DNA of 64,000 nt from Cladobotryum mycophilum (Eukaryota > Ascomycota > Sordariomycetes > Hypocreales > Hypocreaceae), in assembly GCA_036429605.1 (NCBI GenBank), contig JAVFKD010000010.1, forward strand, positions 124,001 to 188,000, in the 5' to 3' direction. The notes under the pieces were generated by a model. It searched no databases. It was given only the letters and a program-made list of their open reading frames with translations, and was not told the DNA's origin. A program made the translations under genes and the position numbers. Below, piece after piece: positions 11,445 through 24,348 of this stretch; the first letter of the stretch is position 1, and each line of letters opens with the position of its first letter.

Positions 11445-12490
11445 TCATAGCCGGCCTTTCAAATTGTCACCGAAGGTCCAGTTTTTCGATCCATCCCAAT
11501 TGATTGACCACGTCATCAATCCCTTGAGCGCGCCGTTGTAGTGGTCCCAAGCTTGTCCGACCAAGCTCGTGGACATGTAACCACCTCCAGCCCCAGATTG
11601 TGCGGGTAGGCCGGGTACTTGCATGTTGTACGGGACCTTGATTGTGGTGCCCTGGATGACGAGCCCCTTGTTCAAGCAATCGGTTTGGGCAATGAAACCC
11701 TGGACGGTGCCAGCTGAGTACGAGTCGCCGGAGCAGCCATACATGTCGCCGTTGTAATATTGCATGTTTAGCCACCACAGGCGGCCGTTGTCGACGTACT
11801 TCTTTATGATGGGCAGATAGGAACCCCAGATGGATCCATATGTCACGCTCCCACCCGTCACGTATGCCGTCTCGGGTGCCATGGTCAGGCCAAAGTTGGA
11901 GGGCATCTGCGCAAGGATGCCGTCGATGACGCGGATCAAGTTGGCCTGGGATGTGGACAGTGTCTTGATGTTGCCGCTGCCGGTCAGGCCAGCCTCAATG
12001 TCAATGTCAATACCGTCAAAATTGTATTGCTTCAGGATCGGCACAATGGTAGAGATGAACTTGTCGGCGACTGCGCTAGAGCTGAGGTCAATGGCTGCGG
12101 TGGCACCACCGATAGACATGAGGATTGTGGCACCGGCAGCTTTGGCCGCGCACATTTCTGCCGGGGTCGCGACTTTAACACCCGTGTCCATGCCGTCCTT
12201 CCACAGTGCCGTGCCGTCCGGAAGGATGACGGGAAAGGCCGCGTTAATCACATTGTAGCCATGTGCGCGGATCTGGGGGTCCTGGATCGGCGTCCAGCCG
12301 AATGGGGGTGGACGCCATTTGATGATCCGTCCCAATTCTCCCAATATCCCTGGAGAACCCTACCCGCTGGTTTTCCCTTGGTTGCGCAAGTGTCAGCTTG
12401 CGTGGATACTGGCGCAGCGCCGACGACGCCAAATAGTGTCGACACTATGATGGGCAGCATCACGAGACTGGCGTCGAGGAGACGTGCCAT
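11445..12490 (-). CDS. Secreted GH18 chitinase, frame broken at a G/C run
   Basis: The start at 12490 gives a leader (MARLLDASLVML... to about VVGAAP), then GYWENWDG, a hallmark of the GH18 barrel. The frame then shifts by one between this block and PFGWTPIQDP, at a run of five G on the plus strand (12304-12308). After the shift the protein runs to TGA at 11445 and includes MSIGGA, the catalytic signature FDGIDIDIE (DxxDxDxE, acid Glu near residue 166), MAPE, MQYYN and LMTWSINWD. One extra base in the run would give 348 aa, a normal size for a single-domain chitinase without a binding module. Role: hydrolyses chitin outside the cell. The break is either an assembly error or a recent frameshift. 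Confidence 0.85.
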
Positions 12491-13129
12491 GGTCAAGACA
12501 ACTGGCAAGGTATTGAGGAAGTAAGATGCTGATGCCAGAGATATGAGTAGATGAAATAATGAGAAAGCAATTCTTAATAGGTCGTCTTGAATTTGTTACC
12601 TAACCTCTGAAGCTGAATCTCTGCAACTGGGCAATGAGCGTGTACTTATGGAACGCATCGCTCGAACTCCCCTCTCCCCTCCGCTCACCTGTCTATTCCG
12701 CATGAGATTCCAAGGTAGTATCTAACTAACTTAGCAGGCAGGTAACATGCTCCGGTTCGATAAGTTCAGTGCGTCTAGTCGGCATGATGGGGAATATGAA
12801 CCCCCTCATAAGGTCGTAACGTAGGATTCTGCCATGATATACTCTGCGCGCAATACTTCACAAAGGCTCATTTAATAACCGAAGGAGTTCGCATCAACGG
12901 GGTCAAGGCAGCGTAGTGCGGGGACCCCTGGTCATCTGCAAGGGGAATTAATGACACGTTTTAGTGAGTATGTGATCCCGTGATCAATGCATGGGGCATA
13001 TTGCCTGGTAGCCTCTTGCGGCAGGTAACATTGACGCGAAATATTTACATTGGACATAATAACTGTAATGTGTCATTGGAGCTTCTTTGCATACCCGTTC
13101 TGGCTTCTAGTCGGTCTCTGCTAGCCTTG
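12491..13129. other. Intergenic, chitinase upstream region
   Basis: Roughly 0.6 kb upstream of the chitinase with no gene-like ORF. It should hold the chitinase promoter. Confidence 0.5.
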
Positions 13130-13828
13130 TTACGGAATGTGGTATGCCAAGGCTCTTTTGCCTATCGGGGTGGGTTGGTGAGTGTAGGTTCGTGAACCAG
13201 ACTCCACTGTTTTGGTGTTTGCAGAATCACTGGATTGTGTTAAACTAGAAAGGCAGCCTGCCATGATAAGAGTGGCGTACAGTTTCCCGTCACGGGCGAG
13301 CGGCCGATTCTGTTTGGTCCCAAGGTGGTGGTAGATAAGTGGTTGGTGATGGAAGGGGAAATTTATTGCTAAATGCATGGGGGGGGGGTAATAAATCGCC
13401 GACTTGTAAAAGAACGTATATGCACTTGAGACACGATTGTTGCGTTTTCTGCAAAAGCAACGATGATGAGGATAAAGAGAGTCCGAGCCATTAGGTTCTT
13501 GTCTTTTCTTCTCCTTTCTTCTTTCTCGCAGCTCTTGGGCTTTCTCAACACCAACGCAACGTAGCGGCGTTCTTTTCATGCCATGTTCAAAGTCGCCGTT
13601 TGTGCGCAAGGTTGTGAAGGCGTCCTTGGCGGTCTCCCAGTTGTTACCAAAGAAATCTGCATGTTTGTAGCAGGAGGGTAAAATGTTCTGTTGCAGTGGG
13701 GCACCGAGAATACCAGAACGATACGCGTCAAAACTTACTGACGAGTTTGCGCTGTGTTTGAGAGCGTCGGGTGGCCCAGAAGACGTGTAGTTTCCAGCAA
13801 ACAGCCCACTGTCCTTGACATTGAGCCC
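13130..13828 (-). CDS. Possible small spliced gene of unknown function (incomplete model)
   Basis: A segment near 13656-13475 reads NFFGNNWETAKDAFTTLR followed by NGDFEHGMKRTPL and a charged QELRERRKEKKR helix, which looks like real protein. It follows a plausible intron (donor GTAAGT at 13738, acceptor GCAG at 13657). The preceding exon would read WKLHVFWATRRSQTQRKLV in the matching phase. I could not find a convincing ATG or first exon. The 3' part of the frame, to the stop at 13130, looks non-coding, so the true end is probably earlier, perhaps behind another intron. I do not recognise the family. Confidence 0.28.
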   Translation of the reverse strand, partial: GLNVKDSGLFAGNYTSSGPPDALKHSANSSVSFDAYRSGILGAPLQQNILPSCYKHADFFGNNWETAKDAFTTLRTNGDFEHGMKRTPLRCVGVEKAQELRERRKEKKRQEPNGSDSLYPHHRCFCRKRNNRVSSAYTFFYKSAIYYPPPMHLAINFPFHHQPLIYHHLGTKQNRPLARDGKLYATLIMAGCLSSLTQSSDSANTKTVESGSRTYTHQPTPIGKRALAYHIP

Positions 13829-15193
13829 TCAAGGCCCTCCATGCCTACTGGCCGGGCATATTCCCGAGCGGGAAGAATCTTCCCCGCTATCGCTGTAGCA
13901 GAGTTCATCTGTCGCGCGCGACAGTCATCGTTGAAAGACTGACAGCCGCATTTATGATCTTGCCGTCCAGTGGCCTTGGGAATGTGTAAAGAGTTTGGCG
14001 CACACCATGAAATGCCCAAAAAAGAAGAAGAAGAAGAAGAAGAAGAAGAAGAAGAAGAAAAAGACACGAGGCATAACGTCCTTGCTCAATTGTACAAACT
14101 AGTTGCATATTTTTTCTCAATAATTAGACGGGCTGGGCTCAACAACCAGAGCTATTTACATCTCAGTCCCATCGTACCTTGGGCGTGGACGTAAGCAGAG
14201 TCTTGACAGTAATTACCCCGCCATCTCATCGACCGGGATGCTAAAGTACGTAGCACCATCTAATGAATAGTCGTACATGTGCGGATCGTAGTCCGAATAA
14301 TATATGCCTGACACGCTGCCCCGTCCCTTAGATATGTGAACCATTCGGACGTTGATGTGGTATGCTAGCCAAATCATGACCAATGGCCAATGCGGAGCGG
14401 CTAGAGGGGGTTCCAGCAGCCCAACCCGCCCAGACCAGACTCTTCCAGTTGAGCTTATGAAAGGTCTAGTTTCAAGCTCTGTTAGCTTTACGAACTACAC
14501 AAGAATTCGAATATGATTCTACTCGTGGAGGAACACAAGTCGATACGCGATAAGAGTTCCATCGACACGCAAAAAAAATTTCTATGTGGAATTACGTAAA
14601 TTTGATAATCTTGGATGAATTCGTCTCTGAGCGAGGTCTTGAGGGCTCGCTGGGCGTTCAGTCGTACCATAGGTTTCAACGTGACGGTGGGGGGTGACAC
14701 ACTGTAAAACTTCTTCAGCTGTTTCTGCCTGCTTTTGAACCTGCGGCCTTGCGCTTGCGGGCATTGATGTTGGTATTGATGTTGGTCACAGCGGCCTTTG
14801 ATGGTCTCATTCGCAATAACATTTTCTGTTCCGTCCAGCAAATCGGATAAGGTGGTATGATGGACATTAATGTCAAGATCGTAAGAGTAGTAAAGAGCGT
14901 ACAGAGGATTCACAATATTGGGGGGTCGAAAGTAAGCATTGCTGTCGTCACAGGAAAACGACATGAGCGGCCTGTTCCGCACAATGTTCAGGGCATCGCG
15001 AAGGAATTGTAGTTTAGGACCCGAAGCAGTATGTCTTTAATTCATCAGCTTAAAGCAACCAGAACATGGAGAGACGATAAAGGAAAGTTCTAAATACAAG
15101 AAATCCGGAAAAACAAGTCAAGATACAATAATTTACAGTAATATAAACAAAGTCCCAATCCACATCCTTTCGCAATTCATCACACTTCCTCCG
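13829..15193. other. Intergenic with one unassigned ORF
   Basis: Besides the GAA tract, it contains a 164-codon minus-strand ORF (14982-14488). Its first 70 residues look protein-like, but its C-terminal half looks random. I see no motif, leader or splice partners. Confidence 0.4.
14022..14060 (+). repeat. (GAA)n microsatellite
   Basis: About 12 copies of the trinucleotide GAA in an otherwise unremarkable intergenic stretch. Confidence 0.95.
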
Positions 15194-17379
15194 TCACCTC
15201 TGAGGCAGAGCAGCAAGCTCGACATCAGCGTTCTCCGGTGCCAGTGTCCGCGCCTTCCATCGCTGGAATCCCTTTGAGCATACGATGCAGCGGATGATCT
15301 GGCCCAGTATCATGATGCCCAGGGGTATGCATGAAAGAATCAGAATGCCATGAGGCACCTTGACAGTCAAGCGAGCACTGCCATCCTCGCCGACAGGAAA
15401 CACGCTTCCCAGCCCGTGCTCCTGGGACCAGTTTCGGGTAGAGAGTGGTAGCACAATCAATGTGCCTGCGCATGAGAAGAATCCCCACGCTACAGATGCG
15501 GCAAACCAGACAGGATTGAACACTCTCATGATGATGGTTTTTTCTCGGATTTGAAGTTCAACTCTTGGAGTAACCACTCCAAGCCCGTCGAAACCTGAAT
15601 GAAAAGAACCTCGACTGCACATTGTCCAAGAATGTACCATATGGCCATGTCAAGTACTAATCGTATATCGGTAAGGTTGAACCAAGCACACCAAAGTACT
15701 TGGGCAATCGCGGCAAGATTATACAGGACGATAAGGACAGTGACCCAGAGCTTCCAGGAAGATGTCGTCTGAGAATCGTTGTCCACCCTCATCAACACAG
15801 TTTCGCCACTTGTGTCTTGAGATTCCGGCATTAGGTGTACCGGAAGAGGAACGGGGCCGAATTCGCTCGATTGGGCAGGGCTAGAGTTAGGCACTCCTGT
15901 ATGTCATCAGTAAAGGAGCTTTGTTGCCGAGGAGAGATTCTTACCGTTGTCGCTGATTGAGTCTTCTGGTCGAACTATTCCCCAATAGATTAATTTCCAA
16001 CGCTTAGCCGCCTTGAAGGTATCTATTTACTTACGTTGAGACGACTTAATCTTGACGACGACGACAGTAGAAGGGATCATTAACGAGAACATGGCAATTA
16101 CTTGACTAAAGCCCCAGATTTTATCCCCTCCTGGGATATCGTTTTGTCTCTCTAATCGGAGACGGAAGCCTGTCCAGATGAGGCCAACGGCCATCCAGCA
16201 AGGCTGCAGACAATTTAGCATATTTCTTTGTCGGGGGATTTATGAGTCTTTACCTTTGCTGCCGGAGACTTGTACAGGTCCATGTACAGACCGGAAAGAT
16301 GAAGTGTGGACGTGAGCTGTCGATAGTTCCACCACTTACCTTTGGCCGACTCCAGGCGTGATAGTTTGTCGGTCATGAACCTGAGTGCCTCTTTCCCCTT
16401 GACGAAGACAAGATCGGAGACCCACGGTGATACGTCTGTAACTGTCATGACAAACGTTGAGGCGTTAAAGAAGATGTCTAGTAGTGCTGAACTGATGAGG
16501 TTTAGAGTGGCTTTATCAAGCCCACCTTTGGAAGTCAATATTTTCCAGGCACACGACGCTAGCAATGGATCCTGTATGAAAACCGATGTTGGAACCAGGC
16601 TCACAATCAAGAAAGCCACGAGTAAGGAAAAGAGGGTTAATCTGCAGATGCGTCCTACCGGTCGCTGGCGAAGAGGCTCACGAAGGGCTATAAGCGCCAA
16701 GCCGATCACCAGTGTAGAGATTGAGCCATAGGTACACATGATCCTCCAATGATACATTGTCATTGAATCAGTGTGTAGCGTAGCGTAACTTGCAACAAAC
16801 ATTGGAAGGATTGTACCAAGATAGGCATCGACGAGGCTGAGAATAATCTGATATTCCTGTTAGATGAATATACCACCTGCTTCTAACATAGTATACGTAA
16901 ATCCGGGGCAAAATGGAACTAAGGTGGGGTGAGAGGTCTTACTGCAGCTAGGGTTCGCTTGACCTGTCGCTCCTTCCCAGCTACATACTCAGCCCTTTGA
17001 TAGGTAGGTATGCTCTTGTAAGTCGTATCAAACCAGCTGATATACCTTCTTAAGATACCTTTTCTGAATTTGAAAAGCCGTGAGCTTGAAGCGTTGTCTT
17101 GTCCTCCCCCATTGTTTGAAGGAGAGTGGTCGATGGGTTGAAAGAGGAGGTGATAGGCGATCGAACTGAAAAGAATCAGGCCTTGGTTGGCACAAAAAGC
17201 TATAAGCACCTTGATTGGAAAAGCAGATGTTAGAAGTGGACGGCAACAAAGCACCAAGATTCTAGGTTTCTTACTCCATTGCCTCCCACGTCAGGGAATG
17301 CAGAGATAGTCGAGTTTGGGGAAAGGGGTGCCGAGCAATTGAAGGCCAATTGGCTAAACGAAGTCTGATTTTGCTCCAT
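15194..17379 (-). CDS. Polytopic membrane protein of unknown function, six exons, frame broken at a T/A run
   Basis: Exons: 17379-17275, 17209-16943, 16856-16254, 16203-16035, 15974-15945 and 15896-15194. The first exon starts MEQNQTSFSQLAFNCS and ends PDVGGNG, and splicing joins it to VLIAFCANQGLILFSS, the first membrane segment. About ten hydrophobic segments follow, for example LVIGLALIAL, LFSLLVAFLIVSLVP, FSQVIAMFSLMIP, LWVTVLIVLYNLAAIAQ and GILILSCIPLGIMILGQ. In the last exon the frame slips by one at six T (15538-15543, AAAAAA on the coding strand); adding one base gives exactly 626 codons including the stop. Intron 1 uses an AAG acceptor. The N-terminal PDxxGxGV followed by a membrane helix resembles a group of fungal integral membrane proteins I know only as hypothetical. 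No transporter or receptor signature is seen. Confidence 0.75.
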
Positions 17380-20300
17380 GATGCCTCAAGGCAATCAGTG
17401 GCTAGTGGTGTAAGGCAGCAATAACATGAAGGCTGATCTACAGTGTTATGGAACCGAGGGGAGAAAAGGGGGGGAAGAGATGCTGAGCATACAACAGAAT
17501 GAATCAAATGATTATGTCCTGGACAGTGCTCCAGGGGGATCAAGGCAAGAATGGGGTGCAAAACAATAATAAACGACAGTGATGAATGAAGAATTGAGAT
17601 AAAGACCGATGCTCTGAAGGATAAAACGTCTTTGAGATGGTATGGTATATATTTCCATACCCTCCAAACATGCTTCTTCTCAATTGAACTCTCGACTGCG
17701 CGCGAGCACCCAATCACGGTGCCGCCGTGCAGACGTTTGCTTTGACAAACATTGAAGCGATAGTTTGGGGGTAGAATAAGCTGTGGAACAGAAAAAAGGG
17801 AAACGTGAGGCTGAGGATCCATGTTAACGGGAGCGAGCAGATGTTTGCGATGTCGATTTTGGACAGTGGGTTTGAGGGGGCTTCAGAAGAGATGGGTGGC
17901 ACAATGGTGGGGTGGGTGAGATGGATGTTTCCTAAGGATTCGACAGCAAACAACGGTGGTGGAAGCATTTCCAAGGTTGTTTTCTTGACTGCAGGTAGAG
18001 AGACCAGATGAGGGGCTGCCAAAGAATCACGGGGAAGACGGGATTGTCAGGACGACACTCATGAATAACGGAAGCGGTAATAAGTCTGTTATTTACAGCG
18101 ACGACCTGCAGTTGAGAATGTTACTACAAGTGCCTAGATGTGGTGAGATTACATCCATACCTTACGAGCGATTTTTTTGCTCTTTTTTTGCTACCTGCAA
18201 GGTAGTAGATGGGCTCGATACACTTCTGGCTGTCTATGCATGACACTTAATAATATGAGACGAAAGTTATTGGTCTTTGCGGCCAAACATTGGGTCGGGG
18301 GCGAGGTGGATACGACAAGGCAGTGAATAGGTATTGATGTTTGTCAGTCTGCAGCAACCCTGTCCAAACCACCATTTAGAAATCGCAATCCAGGCATGCC
18401 TTTTTAATTGATTGCGAGAATTTGGGTTATAGAGCAGTAAAGAGATGCATTTCCCACTCACAAACAAGAGTAAGCGATGTGGTAGACAAGCAAGGTGGCT
18501 CGTCAGGGGGATGTGTCATTAATTTGTTCCATGGCAAATGAAAAGAAGGAGGAAAGATGTAGAATTCATGAAATTTCATACATCTATGTGATTGTAGATT
18601 CATCCCTACCTACCCCGATTTAATTCCCATAAAAATGTACCTGTTGGGTGACATGAGGCTCTCACGGATGTTTCAAGGAGGGGGAAGTTAAAGGGGGAAA
18701 CCTGAGTATAAACTGATAATAGCTCATTCAGGGTAAGCTATACCTATGGATTTTTCTTTTCTTTCTTTTAGCTGCTCTTCTGACAGTTGGGTTCTAGGTG
18801 AGAACAGTAAGGCGAATATTTGTACGGTCTTGCGAACACGGCCGCCAAATGTGTCGCCACAAGGCCGCTCCCCCCAGGAGAAAGGGTGAAATGGAGCCTG
18901 CATATTACAAGTAATTTACTAAGACATGGCCAACATTTATCCACCCATGACTCGACCCAAATTCCCTTATCTCAGAAGCACAACATCTTGGTCGTCCCAG
19001 TTTAGCTCGATTGCCATACAGTAGTTCAGGTACGTGAAACATGAGGCACTCTTTTTCGGAAACGGATGGGCCCGGCGTGCTCACCTAGTACAAGAGAGCA
19101 TAGCCCACCTTACAGACTGTCTCGTTGAAATTGTCAAGGTACCTACCTGTAGGTAGTTTTGTGTAGGTAGGTATTATTACAACTATCAAGAGGTCAAGAT
19201 GGATGAGATTGCGATCCAAAAAAAAAAGGGGGGGGGGGATCCGTCCACTGAGCTCCATTAAGGGAATACGAAAAACAACAACAAAAAGGTCCTTTGTTTA
19301 AAACTTGAGCAAATGCCTGTGCACTCTCATCAAACTTGACCACCTCGAGGCTCTTTTGCCCAAGTTACGAGGCAGAGGACCCCAGTCCGACTTGTTTGCA
19401 CTTTATTTCGCGTTACTCTCATCCTACCAGCCGTCATCCTTTGAGTTGCGCAGCATATTTCCGACGGCCAGTCCATCCATCGGTACGTGGACAAATAAAG
19501 ATGCGCACACCGACAGATTCGCTCTTACGGTATCACAGCGTTCATGCACATGTCCCTGACTTTGCCTGGCCCCCAACGCGTCATCTCAAGGACTTTTTGA
19601 CTGTGGCTGATTAAAGGTGTATGTAGCGTGTCCAATAGAGGACTTCTGGTAACGAGAATCTCCCCACACCACCATCTTTGATCCTCATTGTTATCTTGAT
19701 CTCCTTCCCTGGCACTAAAGCACTGGCCTCCTGCAGATCCCAGGGCTTTGGTGCTTCATTCAAAGTAATAGAAGCGATATCTTGCAAAGTTTAATCAATC
19801 CTCCAGCAGCCCTCGCTTATTTCTAACCCAACCAGCTAATCAAATTATCCCAATGAATCCCGAAAAGGTGACAAACTGCAGAATGTGGAAACATTTCGGT
19901 AACGGCTTGTCCGGTAGAGCGGCGAGGGGTTGTCAGGCTGGCCTCTCAGGGCATTACAAGTTACGTTATCGTTTTCGCAAACTAACCATGGCCTAGTAGA
20001 CAGGCTTCGGGTGACCCCGACGCAACTTGGGATGAGCAGGCATGATGGTTCACAATGATGTTTGAGTTAACCAGCCATGTCTCGTCAAAAGCCCCCGGAA
20101 GCCAGCCACGTTTTCAAAAAGACACAAGAGTGTCAAACTTTGAGTGCCTGTCATGGCCAGCCCTGTCTTCTTCGGAACATTCTCAGGTTTGCTAGCACTT
20201 AGCGGTAAAACCTCTTTCGGCTGGGTCGTTTTCGTGGGTACGGGTAGTTTGCACTTTTACCCGATGGGCGGGCCCCAATCACACGCGACAGCGGGCATTT

Positions 20301-23300
20301 CTTCAGGGTATTCTGGGTTAGCATCCGATGAATCATCAGCGACATGGAAGCTTGCATTTGCCGGAAGCGTTACAGTTGGAATGTTGTCTCTTCTTTCTAA
20401 TCTAATCACTGCCCGCGGTGCCGCTACCGGATATCTTTCTGCCGTTGGACTTCACGCCTATTACTCGGCAACTCCAGATTTGATCACCTTCTTGTAAATT
20501 AGTATTCAGTTCAAACGCCATGTTGCAGGGTAAGTTAGGTCTTTTTAATGATCCCCTTTCTCGCCCAGTCTGGAGTGTCGTTGTTGCTCGATCAGTAGTG
20601 ATGGAAAAAACGGAGCATCTGCACTTGTTGAGTACTCGTCTTCAAGTATCACACAATCTTTAACCGCCATTTGAATCAAAATCCAGAGATTCAATACACC
20701 AACGAGGTGTCATTCTATACTGCGTTTCCATGCTCACCAAGTCGCGAAAGAAGCTCAAGGGTAGGGCTATTCTCTAGTATGACGCAAAATTCCTTTTGCA
20801 GAACCGTGCATTGTCTTGTCAAATTACCCCGCCCCCTCACTACCAGGTCGTATGTCGTATGTTGTATGTGCCATGCTGCCTGGTAGAACTAGCTGATGAG
20901 TAAGATCAAGAGTGCATGAACCAAAGACTTTCTGAAGGTGTGATGATGAGCCCGGATGCGATACGGCTGAGAGTCTATCTGAGAATTCCCCTCAGTCACT
21001 GAATGCTGGAGCCTTGTTGAATGGAACGAAGTCATCAGGAACGATACCCATGTCCGATCGCCCCCTTCCAGTTGGATCTACCCTTCAAGATGCCTTGACA
21101 GCGTGGAGTACCACGTATCTCCTTGCTACAATTTTGAAGACTAGGTATTGCGGGATGCCGATGATTGAATTGCTTAGTTCCATTACGTGAACTGCATCGA
21201 TATCCCTCAAGCGACTACGAATACGCATTAGTTTGACCAAATGATCCTCCGACATTGACAGGCTCATTGCAAGTACGTAAACTGACTCGAGACGCAACAC
21301 TATAACGGTATTTGGAAGCCCGAATAGAATTGATCATGTAATCACATTAGGTCTTTTACTCTTGGACACAAACTGCATAAGATATGGCCTCTCTTCTGGA
21401 ACCCTTCTTGGCAATCCGGATGCACCACACGTATCCAGTCCGCGATAAGGCCTGGCCAGGCTACAGCCCTCCCTCCCAACAGCTGCACAGAGACAACCCC
21501 ACCAAAGCAGCGGATCCTCCGGGTCCCAGATTACAACCATATTTATTCTCATTGTCAACCCTGTCTTTCATCTTTATGTGTCCTTTACGCAGCGACCGTA
21601 ATACCTTTGGCAATACCAGTGAAATCAGCGATGTTTGACCCAAGTACCGGGCATCAATTGTCCACGCTAAGACACCATTCAATCATCCCGACAGGCATTA
21701 CATCCCAGGTTGTTGACGACAGGCCTCGGTCGCTGATGTGCCGCCTACGGTTCTCTGACCTTTATATAGCCCCGTGACCAGCGCTGTACATTGCCAGACC
21801 CGTCTAGGTCAAAAGCTTGTTGAACAGAACAAATTACGACAACAAAGGTGCAGGTGACGGCAAGCTTTTCTAGCGGAGGTATTCTCGACACAAGCCGCTA
21901 AAGAGAAGTGTCGGCAGGCTTGGATTATATGAAGCAGTGTGCCCAAAAATATGGTATAAAAAGGACATATTTACCGACAAAGATCAAGGTAAGAAAGACA
22001 GTTTTTGGGCAAAAATGATTCTGGCTATAAAACGGCAAAAGGCAAACCATGAGCCACTGGAAAGTCATCATGTAATGAGGTAATAGTGTGAATGTTCGCT
22101 ATTTTCACCCTCACCACCACTTATCATGCATCCGCTCATTAAAATAACCAATCCCACTCAGCGGCAAGTCACGAGCCTATAGTACTGCAAAAGAGAAAAA
22201 ATTGAGTGTGCTATATTCTGTTGAATAGGACAGTGAGGCCAGAGACGTGATGTTTTCAATAATGAGCAGTCTTTCTGGTCTAACCTCTTCTTTTACCCTC
22301 GCCATAAACTTGCCAAAGATCAAACCGTTCCCCAATGTTTTCTTTGCATGGCTATTACCAGCTGAATTACCAAAATTGGCAAAAATCCATCGCGCTCATT
22401 CGATTCTTTTACTATCTCATTGGAAAGTGCATTATTGTCTGGCGTACCAGCCAGTTATCGTGAAGGTGTGACAAGACCAGGCCTCTACTCTATGCCTCTT
22501 CCCTCGTTCTACTCGCTTTTGCTTTATGAGATGCTCACTCTTTCGCATATCCGTGTTCGTTCGTTGTCTTGACGATTGCCATTATGCTAGCATCAATTTA
22601 TGCTTCCCACGCTTTAGATTAAGCCATAGGAACGGCGTGTCTCACCGTGGTGGCTCTGCGACACTCCACTTGTCGATCTTCACACAGTCCTCACCTTGAA
22701 TTGCACAAGATCAAAATCTCGACGACTACGCCCGCGCACAAGAAGATTCTTCGAAGAGCAGAAGCATATTTCTGTTATGCTTTAGCAATATGAGCTAGCA
22801 AAGGCAATGATGCCGTACAGTCTGGCGGGAAAATACCGAGCTGGCCCCATTTTCCCGCCGATGCTATGGAAGCCGACTCGACTATGGCTTGTAGAAGAGT
22901 TGCCAGAAGGGATGGACTACCGTGTTGTGACGTGCAACGATTGAGGATTGTTGAAAAATCTCCCAGTAACCAAATTTAATCTCATACCTGCTATAATTAC
23001 ATCATCGTTCGCAACTCGTATTGATAGCCTGAGAAGCGCCGACACCTCTGTTGGTCTGGCCACTTCCAGGTGTCTGAGATGATTACTTTAGCCTAACAAC
23101 CTCTTTATTGTTCCTATTTATACTGCCTCATACCAGGTGTGCCTGACGTATCTGATATCAATGAATGACAAGACGATCAGAGTCGAGACCACTTGTGATT
23201 GCTGCAGATAATCAGGACCAGATATGGAAGCTAAGAGGCAAGATATCACTGGTCCAAGATCAGGCAGTACTGGCAGCAATAAATGGCCTGGATGGATTTT

Positions 23301-24348
23301 GTTTGTCCGCTGAATTGTCATATCTGATATCTTTTATATTATTTCCCTCGGCACCGATGATATCGGTTCTCCCCTGTATTTATTGTGGAACTTTGCTTGT
23401 CGGACAAATCGCGATACAATGATTCAATGTCATTTACTTACAGCCCTCTGCGGTTCTGATTTTTCAGTTCCCCACAATCAATAACTTCGGTCTCTTCATC
23501 TTGTCATGAAGCATGGACTCATAGTGGCCTGACAATATGCCTTGTGATCTCGGGTAAGCGACTTATGCGATGCCTGGAACTTTGACGCCTCAAGTGCTAC
23601 TATCCAAGCAGCGTGTTGTCGGACTGAGTGTAGCATTCCTTTCTCTCTACTTTACGATTTCGTTGGAGGACGACGTTCTCTATTCCATATCAGCCATAGA
23701 TCGAGTGGACTGCGGAGATCGGAAATGTGGTGCTCACGTTATTCATTCGCTCACGTCTGAACCATGTTTGAGGTATGAAGACCAAAGGAGAAGTGATGGG
23801 GTGTTCTCTGTATGAGCTTATCTGTGCCGGAATCTCAACCGGCATTTTCTGGTGGGTTATTTTAGCCCTCAGTAAGTGGCGAGCTGCAAATGTGACCTCT
23901 TAACCTCTACATTAAGCTGACACAAAATGATATACAGATAAGTAGGCGCTGATACTGGGCTGATATTCTGATATTGCCGGCCAATAACTTTGCCGGCTCT
24001 ATAGGCATAGCTTATGTTAGAGACATGTGTGTAATTGAGAAACAGAAATGATATAGAGACAGACATCATCTCGCCATGCCGTAGCTTCATAGAACAAACC
24101 CACAAGCAGAGGATGCACGTCTGCAACAGTATTAGGATTCTACACAAGGTGTAGTGCATCCTGGGAAACGAGCCTTTCCGGAGATAACCCATCCATCCGT
24201 GTGCATTGCCCACTCACAATTATCGGATTTGCCAAACACCCCAGGAGTTATTTTACATCTATGTTTCTTCCACTACGAGTCATTCAACCTAGACCTCACG
24301 ATTTGTCATTTTCTTCTTCTTCAGAATCTCGACAAACGCGAACTGGCC
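17380..24348. other. Long gene-poor region (7 kb)
   Basis: No ORF with family motifs or splice-linked extensions was found on either strand. The longest are a 183-codon minus ORF (17822-17271), which overlaps the first exon of the membrane protein in another frame, and a 117-codon plus ORF (20144-20497) rich in small hydrophobic residues; neither is convincing. There is a mixed A-then-G homopolymer around 19219-19240 and a small inverted motif of the GGTAGGTA type around 19140-19175. Base composition stays ordinary, unlike the island at 28.6 kb. Confidence 0.5.

Noticed and set aside
11830..12524. Plus-strand ORFs opposite the chitinase
   Set aside because: Antisense shadows; the minus strand carries the GH18 signature.
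14488..14982. 164-codon minus-strand ORF
   Set aside because: The first part looks protein-like, but there is no motif or leader, the 3' half looks random, and no splice partner was found.
17271..17822. 183-codon minus-strand ORF
   Set aside because: It overlaps, in another frame, the first exon (17379-17275) of the membrane protein, whose spliced product makes much better sense.
20144..20497. 117-codon plus-strand ORF rich in Gly, Ser and Leu
   Set aside because: No family signature, no clear leader, and isolated in a gene-poor region; could be chance.
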